DNA of 33,502 nt, from positions 1-33,502 of the forward strand of contig JABITU010000174.1 in the NCBI GenBank assembly GCA_018668195.1. Direction: 5' to 3'. The position numbers and the translations under genes were made by a program. Positions within the stretch are counted from its first letter, which is position 1. Every line of letters starts with the position of its first letter. The notes under the pieces are model-generated. The model made no database searches. It was not told where the DNA came from and saw nothing but the letters and a program-made list of their open reading frames with translations. Below, piece by piece: positions 1 to 8,594 of the stretch. This DNA is from Tateyamaria sp. (GTDB lineage: Bacteria > Pseudomonadota > Alphaproteobacteria > Rhodobacterales > Rhodobacteraceae).

Positions 1-648
1 CGCCACGGGCAAGATCGCCTCGACACCATTCAGCGGCTCACGGATGATACCCGAAAAGAAAGATGAGGCCGCAAGATTGGGCTTGCCCGGCCGGACACAA
101 ATTGTAGGCAGGCGCAACGACATGCCATCAATGAAACCCTTGCGACTGAAATCCTGTATCAAAAGCTCGCAGGCAGCTTTTTGTGCACCATAGCTGGTTT
201 GTGGCGATTGCAGGAAATCATCGGTGATCTTGTCCGGGTAAGGCCCCCCGAATACAGCAATGGAAGAGGTAAATATCACGCGCGGGACATATGCCCCGCC
301 TGTGGCCCTATGCTGCGCCCGCAATGCCTCCAGAAAGTGCCACATCGGCCACAGGTTTGTCTGCCAACCCTTGTCAAAGTCCTGTTCAGCTTCGCCTGAA
401 ACCACCGACGCCAAGGCATAGATCAGATCAAAACGCTCTGCCGCCAGTGCTGCCCCTTCGGCCGCTACAGCTAGGTTTCCGACCCGGTATCGCCGCTGGC
501 CATGATCCGTGGCCCCCTCTCGCGGCGGCACGATATCGTGAAGCGTCAACTCAAAAGATTCCCCATCAGGCAAGCCAACTTTCTCTAGTTGACGGGCCAG
601 CTTCTGCCCGACCATGCCGCAGCCACCAAGAATTAGAATCCGCTTCAT
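1..648 (-). CDS. denD: DenD-type D-erythronate dehydrogenase, NAD-dependent extended SDR (C-terminus outside window)
   Basis: The visible 216 residues form the N-terminal two thirds of an extended short-chain dehydrogenase. A Rossmann GGCGMVG motif lies at residues 8-14, an active-site serine at about 128-129, and a YGAQK catalytic Tyr153/Lys157 pair follows. The stretch LPTICVRPGKPN followed by SSFFSGIIREPL is, as I recall the family, typical of D-erythronate dehydrogenase, which oxidises a four-carbon sugar acid before later kinase and aldolase steps. The reading frame stays open to base 1, so the gene continues outside the window. Its ATG (646-648) overlaps the stop of the upstream dehydrogenase as ATGA, so translation is probably coupled. 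Family assignment is fairly secure; the exact substrate is inferred, because related epimerases share the fold. Confidence 0.8.
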   Translation of the reverse strand, partial: MKRILILGGCGMVGQKLARQLEKVGLPDGESFELTLHDIVPPREGATDHGQRRYRVGNLAVAAEGAALAAERFDLIYALASVVSGEAEQDFDKGWQTNLWPMWHFLEALRAQHRATGGAYVPRVIFTSSIAVFGGPYPDKITDDFLQSPQTSYGAQKAACELLIQDFSRKGFIDGMSLRLPTICVRPGKPNLAASSFFSGIIREPLNGVEAILPVA

Positions 649-1523
649 GTCTGCAATCCGTTCCGCGCCTTTAGCTCAAGGTACAATCCTGAGTGGTCTT
701 TTTCCGCTCCGCCCATCGCAGCGACGAAATGAGAAAATCGATCACGCACATCTTGGGTCATGGGCAGCGACAGGTTCAGCGCCGCCGCCTCGGCCAATAC
801 ATTGTCCAAATCTTTCAGTTGGAATTTAGACAAACCGCCTGGCACGAAATTTCCTTCTGTCATACGCGCGCCGTGCTGTTGCAATATAGTGCTATCGGCA
901 AAGCCACCCTTAAGCGCTGCGCGCAGTGCGGCCGGATCAGCGCCACCCTTGGATGCCAACAGCATCGCTTCAGCGACGGCTCCGATGGTCACGGCCACGA
1001 CCGTCTGATTGCAGAGCTTGGACAGTTGCCCGGTACCAGACGGACCAACATGCACCGGGCGGCCCATTGTCGCCAAAACTGGATGTGCGCGGGCAACATC
1101 AACCTGCTTACCGCCCACCATAATGGCAAGGCTGCCTGCCTCGGCCCCTTTGGTCCCACCTGAAACGGGCGCATCCAGATGGGCGATACCATGTGCTGAC
1201 AGGATATCGGCCTGGGTGCGGGCCTCGTCGGGCTTTGTCGATGACATATCAATCCACATAGCGCCTGTTTTCAAACCCGGTGCCACATCGCTGACCACCT
1301 CAATTACCGTTGGGCCATCACTCATCATCGATATAACAATGTCGGCCCCATTCACGGCTTCGGCCACATTCGCTGACACCACGGCACCATCGGCGGCCAG
1401 CGGATCCGCTTTGGCCTGCGTCCTGTTCCACACGGTCAGCGGCACGTTCGCCGCCAACAAATTGCGTGCCATGGGAAAGCCCATAAGCCCAGTGCCTAAC
1501 AACGCCACCTGTTCCATCGCCAT
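645..1523 (-). CDS. NAD(P)-dependent 3-hydroxyacid dehydrogenase, GarR/LtnD type (tartronate semialdehyde reductase-like)
   Basis: This 292-residue protein has the normal length of the 3-hydroxyisobutyrate dehydrogenase family. It shows the nucleotide-binding GTGLMG at residues 10-15, the substrate-binding DAPVSGG at 117-123 and the catalytic Lys169 in GQLSKLCNQ. The overall sequence resembles tartronate semialdehyde (2-hydroxy-3-oxopropionate) reductase, including a late DHSGLYLE segment that parallels DHSALACYYE of GarR. L-threonate dehydrogenase LtnD belongs to the same family and commonly sits beside denD, so that is the main alternative. The start at 1523 is chosen because AGGAG lies 7 bases upstream. 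A second in-frame ATG two codons later is possible. The gene leads the leftward operon and overlaps denD by four bases. Confidence 0.8.
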   Translation of the reverse strand: MAMEQVALLGTGLMGFPMARNLLAANVPLTVWNRTQAKADPLAADGAVVSANVAEAVNGADIVISMMSDGPTVIEVVSDVAPGLKTGAMWIDMSSTKPDEARTQADILSAHGIAHLDAPVSGGTKGAEAGSLAIMVGGKQVDVARAHPVLATMGRPVHVGPSGTGQLSKLCNQTVVAVTIGAVAEAMLLASKGGADPAALRAALKGGFADSTILQQHGARMTEGNFVPGGLSKFQLKDLDNVLAEAAALNLSLPMTQDVRDRFSHFVAAMGGAEKDHSGLYLELKARNGLQT

Positions 1524-1649
1524 CCCTCTACTCCTAAATTCTGAAATTTCGCATGCCGTCTGGTCAAGCCCAGCGCCTTGTCTTACGCTTGCACCAAAAC
1601 GCAGACGACCAAGCTGCGCAATACCTGATCAGAAATGAGGAGGATCACT
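1524..1649. promoter_or_regulatory. Divergent promoter region between the two arms of the sugar-acid cluster
   Basis: This 126-base gap separates the two divergent operons and must carry both promoters unless the left arm is internally promoted. Strong Shine-Dalgarno sequences sit at both ends: AGGAG at 1531-1535 on the minus strand and GAGGAGG at 1637-1643 on the plus strand. A short AT-rich inverted repeat, AAATT-CTGA-AATTT, spans 1536-1549. I could not assign convincing -35/-10 boxes or an operator to a regulator family. Confidence 0.45.
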
Positions 1650-2396
1650 ATGGGCCGTTTAGACGGTAAACGCGCGCTCGTGACTGCGGCGGGCCAAGGG
1701 ATCGGACGGGCGAGTGCGCTGGCAATGGCCGCCGAGGGCGCGCAGGTTTTTGCGACCGATGTGAACGAGGAAGCGCTAGCTGATATAGCGACTGATGACA
1801 TTTCAACCTTTGTTCTGAACGCAATGGATGCGGAAAGCATCACCGCCGGAATCGATCGCGCCGCGCCTGACGTTCTGTTCAACTGTGCGGGTTTTGTGCA
1901 CCACGGATCAGTTCTTGATGTAACGGACGAAGACTGGGATTTCGGATTTGCGTTGAATGTACAATCCATGGCGCGCGCAATGAAAGCAGTTTTGCCAGGT
2001 ATGGTTGAGCGCGGTGGCGGAGCAATCATCAATATGTCTTCGGCCTGCTCATCGATCATCGGTGCACCCAATCGTTTTATATATGGTGCGACCAAGGCTG
2101 CCGTGATCGGCATGACAAAGTCCGTTGCAGTCGATTTTGTCAAAGACGGCATTCGTTGCAATTGTATTTGCCCCGGCACGGTAGAAAGCCCCAGTTGGCA
2201 CGACCGGGTCAAGGCCCTGGGTAAACAGGTCGGCAGCTACGAAGAAGCGCTGAAGCAATTCGTGTCGCGCCAGCCCATGGGCCGGGTCGCTACAGCAGAC
2301 GAAATCGCAGCACTTGTGGTATATCTGGCGAGCGACGAAAGCGGCTTTACCACCGGACACCCACATATCATTGACGGAGGCTGGTCAGGCCAATGA
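1650..2396 (+). CDS. SDR of the 2-keto-3-deoxy-L-fuconate dehydrogenase type
   Basis: The 248-residue classical short-chain dehydrogenase very probably oxidises a 2-keto-3-deoxy sugar acid to its 2,4-diketo form with NAD. The cofactor loop TAAGQGIG lies at residues 12-19, Asp37 at the end of strand 2 favours NAD, the structural NCAG is at 78-81, and Ser131/Tyr145/Lys149 form the catalytic set. The N-terminus MGRLDGK, the segment [13 protein letters not shown] and the [11 protein letters not shown] stretch are characteristic of 2-keto-3-deoxy-L-fuconate dehydrogenases and their relative BDH2. I start at 1650 rather than an in-frame ATG at 1635, because GAGGAGG lies 6 bases before 1650 and the family begins MGRLDGK. 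Its stop overlaps the next start as ATGA. Exact substrate (pentonate or 6-deoxyhexonate derivative) is inferred. Confidence 0.87.
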   Translation: MGRLDGKRALVTAAGQGIGRASALAMAAEGAQVFATDVNEEALADIATDDISTFVLNAMDAESITAGIDRAAPDVLFNCAGFVHHGSVLDVTDEDWDFGFALNVQSMARAMKAVLPGMVERGGGAIINMSSACSSIIGAPNRFIYGATKAAVIGMTKSVAVDFVKDGIRCNCICPGTVESPSWHDRVKALGKQVGSYEEALKQFVSRQPMGRVATADEIAALVVYLASDESGFTTGHPHIIDGGWSGQ

Positions 2397-4192
2397 GCAA
2401 GAAAATCGGAATCGAAGACCTCAGATCACGCAAATGGTTCATGAACCCGGACAATCCGGAAATGACGGCGCTCTATCTGGAACGCTATCTGAATTACGGG
2501 CTGACCCGCGCCGAGCTGCAATCAGGCAAACCGATCATAGGGATTGCACAAACTGGCAGCGATCTATCGCCCTGCAATCGTCATCACCTCGAGCTTTCTA
2601 AACGGGTGCGCGATGGCATCATCGCGGCAGGCGGCACCTGTATCGAAGTGCCCGTGCACCCGATTCAGGAAACAGGAAAACGGCCCACTGCCATGCTCGA
2701 CCGCAACCTCGCTTATCTGAGCCTTGTAGAGACGTTGTTTGGCTATCCACTTGATGGCGTTGTGTTGAACATCGGATGCGACAAAACAACACCGGCTCTT
2801 TTGATGGCTGCCGCGACAGTCAATATCCCGGCGATCGCACTGTCTGTCGGCCCAATGCTGAACGGATGGTACAAAGGTGAGCGGACAGGCTCTGGCACCA
2901 TTGTGTGGAAGGCCCGCGAAATGCTTGCCGCAGGCGAGATCGACGCCGAAGGGTTCATGGAGCTTGTGGCGTCATCTGCCCCCTCGGTGGGGTACTGCAA
3001 CACCATGGGCACTGCGACCACGATGAACTCGCTCGCAGAGGCGCTCGGCATGCAAATGCCCGGTGCTGCAGCTATTCCAGCGCCGTATCGCGAGCGCGGA
3101 CAGATGGCGTACGAGACCGGGCGACGCATGGTCGAAATGGTTTGGTCTGATTTGCGACCCTCTGACATCATGACGCGTGAAGCCTTTGAAAACACGATTG
3201 TTATCAATTCAGCCATTGGCGGATCAACAAATTCACCGATCCATCTGAACGGAATCGCGCGGCACCTTGGTGTGCCGCTCGACAATGATGACTGGCAAAA
3301 TGTCGGCCACGAGGTGCCGCTGATCGTCAACATGCAGCCTGCAGGCGAATACCTAGGCGAAGATTACCAACATGCCGGCGGCGTGCCTGCTGTGATTGGC
3401 GAATTGATTGCTGCCGATCTACTGCCGCATCCTGACGTCATCACGGCAAACGGCAAAACCATGCGCGAAAACTGCAGCCACGTTCGCAGCGCGGATACGC
3501 GGGTAATCCGGACCGTGTCAGACCCGCTCAAGCAACATGCGGGCTTTATTAATCTCAAGGGCAATCTCTTTGACAGCGCGATTATGAAAACCTCGGTGAT
3601 TGGCGCTGACTTCAGAAACCGTTACCTGTCGAACCCCAACGATCCGGACGCATTCGAGGGGCGCGCAATCGTTTTTGACGGACCCGAAGACTTTCACCAC
3701 CGCATTGATGACCCGGCAGAAAATATCGATGAAAACTGCATCCTGTTCATGCGCGGTGCCGGCCCCAAGGGCTATCCCGGCGGTGCCGAAGTGGTGAACA
3801 TGCGCGCGCCTTCCTACCTTCTAAAAAAAGGAATCGATGCGTTGCCCTGTGTGGGTGACGGGCGACAGTCTGGCACCTCGGGCAGTCCTTCGATCCTTAA
3901 TGCCTCTCCTGAGGCGGCGGATGGCGGCGGGCTTGCCCTGCTTCAGACGGGCGACCGGGTACGGATTGATCTGGGGAAGTGCACTGCTGACATGCTGATC
4001 GATGCGGCCGAACTGGCTGCTCGGTCCGTGGCGCTGGCCGACGCGAGCGGCTTTGCAACCCCCGAAAATCAAAGCCCATGGCAAGAAATTTTCCGCGACC
4101 GCGTAGGCCGCTTTGACGAGGGGATGACCCTGCGCGGGGCCGCCGATTATCAAGACATCTCGCGCAAGCATATGCCGCGCGACAACCACTAA
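2393..4192 (+). CDS. xylD: D-xylonate/pentonate dehydratase, IlvD/EDD family, 2Fe-2S type
   Basis: At 599 residues this matches the length and nearly the whole layout of the Caulobacter-type D-xylonate dehydratase, which removes water from an aldonate to give 2-keto-3-deoxy-pentonate. Family cysteines for the iron-sulfur cluster are at 61 (SPCNR), 129 (GCDKTTP) and 202 ([11 protein letters not shown]). The active-site SGTS segment is at 493-496. Segments such as [20 protein letters not shown] and [16 protein letters not shown] follow XylD closely, while biosynthetic IlvD differs there. Other substrates of the same subgroup, such as L-arabinonate or L-fuconate, cannot be excluded. The start codon overlaps the SDR stop by four bases, and FAH follows after 30 bases, so the genes are co-transcribed. 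Confidence 0.85.
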   Translation: MSKKIGIEDLRSRKWFMNPDNPEMTALYLERYLNYGLTRAELQSGKPIIGIAQTGSDLSPCNRHHLELSKRVRDGIIAAGGTCIEVPVHPIQETGKRPTAMLDRNLAYLSLVETLFGYPLDGVVLNIGCDKTTPALLMAAATVNIPAIALSVGPMLNGWYKGERTGSGTIVWKAREMLAAGEIDAEGFMELVASSAPSVGYCNTMGTATTMNSLAEALGMQMPGAAAIPAPYRERGQMAYETGRRMVEMVWSDLRPSDIMTREAFENTIVINSAIGGSTNSPIHLNGIARHLGVPLDNDDWQNVGHEVPLIVNMQPAGEYLGEDYQHAGGVPAVIGELIAADLLPHPDVITANGKTMRENCSHVRSADTRVIRTVSDPLKQHAGFINLKGNLFDSAIMKTSVIGADFRNRYLSNPNDPDAFEGRAIVFDGPEDFHHRIDDPAENIDENCILFMRGAGPKGYPGGAEVVNMRAPSYLLKKGIDALPCVGDGRQSGTSGSPSILNASPEAADGGGLALLQTGDRVRIDLGKCTADMLIDAAELAARSVALADASGFATPENQSPWQEIFRDRVGRFDEGMTLRGAADYQDISRKHMPRDNH

Positions 4193-4222
4193 AGACACCA
4201 AGACAAATAGGGATATCCAGAT

Positions 4223-5065
4223 ATGAAATTAGTACGTTATGGCGACACCGGAGCCGAGAAGCCTGGCCTGATGGATGGTGACACCTTGCGCGACCTGTCA
4301 AGCGTTGTCGATGATGTCACGGGCGCCACTTTGGACGATGCAACGCTGGATAAACTGCGCGCTGTTGACCCGGCCACCCTGCCCGCCGTTGATGGCAATC
4401 CGCGCATCGGGCCTTGTGTTGGGAACATCGGAAAGTTCATGTGCATCGGCCTGAACTACAAGGATCATGCCATCGAAACAGGCAATCCTTTTCCTGATCA
4501 TCCTATCCTTTTTATGAAAGCCAACTCTGCCATCGTTGGACCCAATGACGACACCGTCATGCCGCGCGGGTCGACCAAAACTGACTGGGAAGTCGAGCTA
4601 GGCGTCGTCATCGGAAAGCAGGCCAAATATGTCTCAAAGGAAAACGCACTGGACTATGTCGCGGGGTACTGCATCGTCAACGATGTATCCGAGCGTGATT
4701 TTCAGCTGAACCTTACCGGGACCTGGACCAAGGGCAAATCCTGCGACACGTTTGGCCCAACTGGCCCATGGCTGGTGACTCGTGACGAAGTGGAAGACGT
4801 AAACAACCTTGCCATGTCGCTTCATGTGAACGGCAAGCAGATGCAGACCGGCAATACAAGCACGATGATCTTCAGCGTGGCTGAATGTATCGAACACCTA
4901 AGCGGGTTGATGACCTTGCATCCCGGCGATGTCATTTCAACCGGGACACCTCCGGGCGTTGGCTCGGGCATGAAGCCACCCGTTTTCCTGAAAGTGGGCG
5001 ATGTGGTTGAATTGGAGATCGAAGGGCTCGGCAAACAACGCCAAGAAGTGAAACAAGATGCATGA
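4223..5065 (+). CDS. FAH-family 2,4-diketo-3-deoxy-aldonate hydrolase
   Basis: This 280-residue fumarylacetoacetate hydrolase-family enzyme has an N-terminal cap (about 1-65) and the FAH core. Visible family residues are His82 in GLNYKDHA, the metal ligands Glu123 and Glu125 in DWEVELG, Asp154 in NDVSERDF, and the late STGTPPGVG turn. Close relatives are often labelled ureidoglycolate lyase, but those next to a 2-keto-3-deoxy-acid SDR cleave 2,4-diketo-3-deoxy acids to pyruvate plus a hydroxyacid (L-lactate from fuconate, glycolate from pentonates). That context is exactly what is seen here, so I prefer the hydrolase call. It is not the larger XylX-type dehydratase. It overlaps the next gene by 8 bases. 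Confidence 0.83.
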   Translation: MKLVRYGDTGAEKPGLMDGDTLRDLSSVVDDVTGATLDDATLDKLRAVDPATLPAVDGNPRIGPCVGNIGKFMCIGLNYKDHAIETGNPFPDHPILFMKANSAIVGPNDDTVMPRGSTKTDWEVELGVVIGKQAKYVSKENALDYVAGYCIVNDVSERDFQLNLTGTWTKGKSCDTFGPTGPWLVTRDEVEDVNNLAMSLHVNGKQMQTGNTSTMIFSVAECIEHLSGLMTLHPGDVISTGTPPGVGSGMKPPVFLKVGDVVELEIEGLGKQRQEVKQDA

Positions 5066-5993
5066 TCTTTTACAAATTGGCGGCATCACAGATCCGATGC
5101 GAGACCGCCTGAAAAAGGCCTTTACGATTCACAAACTAGACGACAGAAACTACCCCGCTGATACAATCACGCACATTGCCACCAATGGGCACGATGGCGT
5201 GCCCGCTGATGTGATGGCGGCTTTGCCCAACCTTCAAATGATCAGCTGTTATGGGGTTGGCTATGATGCCATCGATACGATCTCTGCCGCTGAACGCGGC
5301 ATCCTTGTGACGCATACCCCCAATGTCCTCAATCAAGAGGTTGCAACCACAACCATCCTGCTATTGCTCGCCGTCTACCGCAATTTCCTGCATGACGAGG
5401 CGTATGCACGCTCTGGCCAATGGGAGGCTGAGGGCAACGCACCCCTGTCGCGCAGCGTGGATGGCGTAACTGTTGGAATCCTCGGATTGGGTCGGATTGG
5501 CCAGGCGATTGCGGACAAGCTGACCGCGTTCGATGCCGACATTCACTACCATTCGCGCAACCCCAAGGAAGTCGAATATACCTATCATGCCAACCTTGTT
5601 GACATGGCCAACACAGTTGATGTGCTCATCTGCATTACACCCGGCGGGCCTGCGACCAACAAGATCGTCAACACCGAAGTTATCAATGCGCTTGGTCCCA
5701 ATGGAACACTGATCAATGTGTCACGCGGCTCCGTCATAGACGAGGAGGCCATGATCGCCGCACTTCAGGACGGCAGACTTGGCTATGCTGGCTTGGACGT
5801 ATTCGAAGCGGAACCAAAGATCCCCAAAGCGCTCAAGTCCATGCCTAACGTCGTTCTGCTGCCCCATGTGGGAAGTGCAACGATTGAGACCCGTGGCGCA
5901 ATGGGCGGGTTGGTCGTAGATAACCTGATCAGCCACCTAGACTCTGGGCGAGTCCTGACGCCAGTGCCGGAAACTGCACACCTTAACCCGTGA
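5058..5993 (+). CDS. D-isomer-specific 2-hydroxyacid dehydrogenase (glyoxylate/hydroxypyruvate reductase type)
   Basis: The 311-residue protein has the two-domain layout of D-2-hydroxyacid dehydrogenases. The nucleotide-binding motif GLGRIG is at 143-148, and the catalytic set is Arg223 (VSRG), Glu252 (DVFEAEP) and His270 (LPHVGSAT). HSRN at 165-168 places an arginine after the second strand, which in this family tends to go with NADPH use. It likely interconverts a short 2-keto acid and D-hydroxyacid such as glyoxylate/glycolate or hydroxypyruvate/glycerate. In this operon it may process the two- or three-carbon product released by the FAH hydrolase. It begins 8 bases inside the FAH gene and ends in a GTGA overlap with the next gene, so translation should be coupled on both sides. 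Confidence 0.83.
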   Translation: MHDLLQIGGITDPMRDRLKKAFTIHKLDDRNYPADTITHIATNGHDGVPADVMAALPNLQMISCYGVGYDAIDTISAAERGILVTHTPNVLNQEVATTTILLLLAVYRNFLHDEAYARSGQWEAEGNAPLSRSVDGVTVGILGLGRIGQAIADKLTAFDADIHYHSRNPKEVEYTYHANLVDMANTVDVLICITPGGPATNKIVNTEVINALGPNGTLINVSRGSVIDEEAMIAALQDGRLGYAGLDVFEAEPKIPKALKSMPNVVLLPHVGSATIETRGAMGGLVVDNLISHLDSGRVLTPVPETAHLNP

Positions 5994-7078
5994 CACAGAT
6001 CAGCAGACTGACGGCACGGCTTTTTGCTGTGCCGCTTGACGAGGTTCTGGTTGATGCCAAACACGGCGATCACACCCACTTTCACCTCGTGACTGCCACT
6101 GTGACCCTTGCAGATGGGCGAACCGGGACAGGTTATACCTATAATGGTGGGCGAGGGGGCCATGCCACGACTGCGATGATCCAGCATGACCTTGCCCCAT
6201 TCTTACTGGGTAAGGATGCGGAGAATGTCGAAGCATTGACCGAGGCAATGGACTGGCACATGCATTACGTGGGCCGCGGCGGCATTCTGAGCTTTGCCAT
6301 CTCAGCCGTTGACATCGCTCTTTGGGATGCACGGCTCAAGGGCGCGGCTGTTTCGCTGGCACAGGCTGCTGGTGGTGCTGCTGACCGGTGCAAGGCCTAC
6401 GCCGGGGGCATCGATCTGGGCTTTGACATGCCCCGGCTGTTGGACAGCATCCAAACCTATCTGGATCGCGGGCACAATGCCGTCAAAATCAAGATAGGCC
6501 AACCAACACAGGCAGAAGACCTAGCGCGCATCAAGGCAGTTCGCAGGCTGATCGGGGCGGATGTCACATTCATGGTCGACGCCAATTACTCCATGATACC
6601 AGATCAAGCCATTGCGATGGCCAACGCGTTTAAACCTTATGATGTCACGTGGTTCGAAGAGCCGGTCGTCCCGGATGATTTCGAAGCTTTTTCCCAGATC
6701 CGCGAGGCGACCGGGGTTCCCGTTGCCCAAGGCGAAAACCTGCACACAATGCACGAATTTGCCCGCGCGCTGCCGCATGTCGACTTCGTCCAGCCGGATG
6801 CCAGCAACTGCCTTGGCATAACCGGGTGGCTCAAGGTGGCGCATATGGCAAAGCAACATGGCGTGCCCGTTTGCAGCCATGGGATGCAGGAACTACACGT
6901 CTCTCTTGTCTCCAGTCAGCCTCACGGCGGCTGGCTAGAGGTGCACAGTTTTCCAATAGATCGCTATACAACTCGCCCGCTCGTGATCAAAAACCACCTG
7001 GCCGTAGCACCAGATTTTCCGGGCATCGGCGTAACATTCGATTGGGCCAAACTGGAACCTTTCGAAGTTCGCCTGTGA
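5990..7078 (+). CDS. Mandelate racemase-type enolase superfamily enzyme, probable sugar-acid dehydratase
   Basis: This 362-residue protein has the enolase-superfamily capping domain (about 1-125) and a beta-barrel. Catalytic Lys166/Lys168 form the KIK motif. Magnesium ligands are Asp197 (MVDANY), Glu223 (WFEEPV) and Glu249 (QGENL), the Asp270/His297 dyad lies in QPDAS and CSHGMQELH, and Glu317 follows. A KxK plus His/Asp arrangement defines the mandelate racemase subgroup, whose members dehydrate acid sugars (talarate, galactarate, rhamnonate, fuconate and others). The specific sugar cannot be read from sequence. The GTG start overlaps the previous stop as GTGA. It is the last gene of the rightward operon and supplies a second dehydratase unrelated in fold to the XylD-type enzyme. 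Confidence 0.8.
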   Translation: MTQISRLTARLFAVPLDEVLVDAKHGDHTHFHLVTATVTLADGRTGTGYTYNGGRGGHATTAMIQHDLAPFLLGKDAENVEALTEAMDWHMHYVGRGGILSFAISAVDIALWDARLKGAAVSLAQAAGGAADRCKAYAGGIDLGFDMPRLLDSIQTYLDRGHNAVKIKIGQPTQAEDLARIKAVRRLIGADVTFMVDANYSMIPDQAIAMANAFKPYDVTWFEEPVVPDDFEAFSQIREATGVPVAQGENLHTMHEFARALPHVDFVQPDASNCLGITGWLKVAHMAKQHGVPVCSHGMQELHVSLVSSQPHGGWLEVHSFPIDRYTTRPLVIKNHLAVAPDFPGIGVTFDWAKLEPFEVRL

Positions 7079-7100
7079 AGCCTAGGGGGAAATCATTACA

Positions 7101-7128
7101 AATCCGGGCCAAACAAAGCCCGGGTTTT
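7101..7128 (+). terminator. Rho-independent terminator of the sugar-acid operon
   Basis: A hairpin with stem CCGGGC (7104-7109) and GCCCGG (7118-7123), an 8-base AC-rich loop and a run of four T (7125-7128) starts 25 bases after the stop of the last rightward gene. A/T pairs on the outer side lengthen the stem. It fits an intrinsic terminator well. Confidence 0.75.
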
Positions 7129-7144
7129 GGTTCAATCGGTCATA

Positions 7145-7250
7145 TTATAGCGTTATGCAAAAACTTTAATCACCCAACGCTGATTGAAGTGAAAGGTTTC
7201 AACGCGTTAGATGCTACCTGATGTTTCAGTTCTTTCGCCAAACGCTATAA
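7145..7250. repeat. Perfect 10-bp inverted repeat bracketing a 106-bp intergenic stretch
   Basis: TTATAGCGTT at 7145-7154 and AACGCTATAA at 7241-7250 are exact reverse complements. They enclose most of the space between the rightward terminator and the end of ctpA, and the second copy ends one base before the ctpA stop codon. It could be the ends of a very small non-autonomous element or chance; no clear target duplication is seen. Confidence 0.35.
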
Positions 7251-7251
7251 A

Positions 7252-8592
7252 TCACTCTTTCGGACCAAGCGCATTCAGCCCCTTGAGGATATCAATGGCA
7301 TAAGCCAATTGATAGTCTTGCTCACGCAAGGCCGCTGCTGCTTCGGCTTTGGCTCGGTCTTCCTCGATCTGGCGGATCTCATCCTCGCTTAGCGAATCGT
7401 TGTTGAGCGATCCACGCAGGTCCGCCTCAGAGCGTTGGCGCACAGCGCTTGCGGGCTCATCCTTTTCCTCGGTGGCGGCAGCGCGACGGGGCTGTTCCAC
7501 CACAATGTCAGGGCTAACGCCCAACGACTGAATTGATCGACCCGAGGGTGTGTAGTACCGTGCCGTAGTCAATCGCATCGCACTGGACCCGCGCAATGGC
7601 ATGACCGTTTGAACCGATCCTTTGCCAAAGCTTTTGGTCCCAACCACGATAGCGCGGCGATGATCCTGCAGCGCACCCGCGACAATCTCAGACGCAGATG
7701 CTGACCCCCCATTGATCAGCACCACAATCGGCTTTCCCTGCGCCAGATCGCCCGGTGTCGCATTAAATCGGTCACCGTCCTCAGGATTGCGTCCACGCGT
7801 CGAGACGATCTCGCCCTTTTCAAGGAAAGCATCTGACACCCGGATCGCTTGAGACAGAAGACCACCAGGATTGTTGCGAAGATCGACAACAAAGCCGTTA
7901 ACGCCGTCCATCCCACCGAGCGCCTCGACCTCTTCCTCTAGCTTAGAGATCAGGTTGGGTGTTGTTTTATCGTTGAAAGTAGTCACGCGCAGGACAACTG
8001 TTTCACCCTCGGTCCGACTGCGAACAGCCTGTAACTCGATGATATCACGGATGATTGAAACGTCGAACGGTTCCGATTCACCCTCACGAACAATGGTGAT
8101 CACGATTTCTGAACCAACATTGCCGCGCATCCGCTCGACCGCCTTATCGAGGGTCAAACCCAGCATCGATTCACCGTCCACATGAGTGATGAAATCGCCG
8201 GCCTCTACACCCGCCTCGGCAGCAGGGGTGCCATCTATAGGCGACACAACTTTGACAAATCCTTCTTCTTGGGTGACTTCGATCCCAAGGCCACCAAATT
8301 CACCGCGCGTTTGCACCTGCATCGCAGCAGCGTCATCCGGCGACAGGTAGCTCGAGTGCGGATCAAGAGAAGTGAGCATGCCATCAATGGCCGCCTCAAT
8401 CAGCTCGCCCGGATCGACCTCTTCCACATATTGGCCCCGAATACGCTCAAAGATATCGCCGAACAGGTCAAGCTGTTCGTAAACATTGGCCTTCGCGTCG
8501 TTCTGCTCAGCCAGCAACGGACCGGCCACCTGCGTGGTAGCAACGACGCCCGCCAGAGTTCCGCCCAAAGCGGCCATGATGAATTTATTCAT
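7252..8592 (-). CDS. ctpA: Carboxyl-terminal processing protease, S41 family, periplasmic
   Basis: This 446-residue protein has an uncleaved or cleaved N-terminal signal segment (about 3-28), a PDZ domain around 95-175 and the S41 protease core. The nucleophile is Ser299 in GGSASASE and the general base Lys324 in SFGKGSVQ. The 25-residue spacing equals that of known C-terminal processing proteases. The DLRNNPGGLL segment at about 237-246 is also typical. After the core comes a charged, probably flexible region (about 365-425) rich in Glu, Arg and Ala. The enzyme trims C-termini of exported proteins and acts in cell-envelope maintenance. It lies 2 bases downstream of envC and is the last gene of the gpmI-envC-ctpA operon, an arrangement common in alphaproteobacteria. 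Confidence 0.93.
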   Translation of the reverse strand: MNKFIMAALGGTLAGVVATTQVAGPLLAEQNDAKANVYEQLDLFGDIFERIRGQYVEEVDPGELIEAAIDGMLTSLDPHSSYLSPDDAAAMQVQTRGEFGGLGIEVTQEEGFVKVVSPIDGTPAAEAGVEAGDFITHVDGESMLGLTLDKAVERMRGNVGSEIVITIVREGESEPFDVSIIRDIIELQAVRSRTEGETVVLRVTTFNDKTTPNLISKLEEEVEALGGMDGVNGFVVDLRNNPGGLLSQAIRVSDAFLEKGEIVSTRGRNPEDGDRFNATPGDLAQGKPIVVLINGGSASASEIVAGALQDHRRAIVVGTKSFGKGSVQTVMPLRGSSAMRLTTARYYTPSGRSIQSLGVSPDIVVEQPRRAAATEEKDEPASAVRQRSEADLRGSLNNDSLSEDEIRQIEEDRAKAEAAAALREQDYQLAYAIDILKGLNALGPKE

Positions 8593-8594
8593 TC

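Noticed and set aside
4223..5065. FAH protein as XylX (2-keto-3-deoxy-xylonate dehydratase) of the Weimberg pathway
   Set aside because: Its length and sequence follow the shorter hydrolase subgroup, and no aldehyde dehydrogenase for the Weimberg route is present, whereas a KDFDH-type SDR is.
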